From positions 1 to 12,085 of the forward strand of contig JAIFWS010000020.1 in the NCBI GenBank assembly GCA_019658985.1: a stretch of DNA of 12,085 nt, in the 5' to 3' direction. Shown here piece after piece: positions 12,037-12,085 of the stretch; positions within the stretch are counted from its first letter, which is position 1, and the number at the start of each line of letters is the position of its first letter. Made by a program: the position numbers and the translations under genes. This stretch comes from Candidatus Parcubacteria bacterium. Its GTDB lineage: Bacteria; Patescibacteriota; Minisyncoccia; Minisyncoccales; Staskawiczbacteraceae. A model generated the notes under the pieces. The model was not told the origin of the DNA. It was given only the letters and a program-made list of their open reading frames with translations, and ran no database searches.

Positions 12037-12085
12037 AGGTCGGTTAAGTTAAAAATCTAAATTTTAAAAAATATCTTCTTCCCCC
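12037..12085. other. Window end, no feature seen
   Basis: Forty-nine AT-rich bases follow the phosphomutase stop. No complete hairpin, promoter or start codon context is visible before the window ends. Confidence 0.5.

Noticed and set aside
1..12085. CRISPR array, transposase, tRNA or rRNA
   Set aside because: No regularly spaced repeats, no DDE or serine recombinase motifs, and no cloverleaf or rRNA-like segments in the short intergenic gaps.

Overview
The window looks like a chromosomal segment from a small-genome bacterium, most likely a Patescibacteria/CPR (Parcubacteria-like) lineage. The support is an Obg GTPase without its C-terminal OCT domain, a short zinc-binding S18, compact housekeeping genes with mixed moderate-to-low GC, AT-rich spacers, and several genes whose -10 box lies so close to the ATG that their mRNAs should be almost leaderless. 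All stop codons are TAA or TAG, and there is no sign of UGA recoding. The taxonomic call is inference from gene content, not from a marker search.

Layout, left to right. (1) 1-1437: the 3' part of an ABC-F ribosome-associated ATPase, closed by a bidirectional terminator shared with a converging 61-aa zinc-ribbon protein (1520-1705, minus). (2) 1812-4397: a TrmB-family regulator, a fold-type II PLP enzyme and obg form one plus-strand operon. The regulator is divergent from the zinc-ribbon gene. (3) 4437-4931 (minus): an Hcp-family protein with a Sec-type signal peptide. It converges on obg at a shared terminator, and a 9-bp dyad lies across its promoter. (4) 5115-8979: ftsK, an ORF6N-domain gene carrying a perfect 27-nt palindrome, and recA, ending in a strong terminator. 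(5) 9040-9345: a compact, very GC-rich transcription unit encoding a previously unlisted 57-aa acidic protein that starts at GTG and has its own Shine-Dalgarno and terminator. Its codon use is unlike everything around it. (6) 9396-10634 (minus): the classical rpsF-ssb-rpsR operon, with an extremely AT-rich gap before rpsR. (7) 10711-12036 (plus): a phosphomannomutase/phosphoglucomutase, divergent from rpsF.

Most genes serve core information processing: translation (ABC-F, Obg, S6, S18), chromosome segregation and recombination (FtsK, RecA, SSB), and sugar-phosphate metabolism for surface polysaccharide. The accessory or odd elements are the exported Hcp-like protein, the TrmB/PLP pair, the ORF6N gene and the GC-rich mini-gene. 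No CRISPR array, transposase, tRNA or rRNA is visible. I do not see a multi-gene defence or secretion system. The strongest candidates for something undescribed are the exported Hcp-like protein with its dyad-covered promoter, and the GC-rich 57-aa gene.
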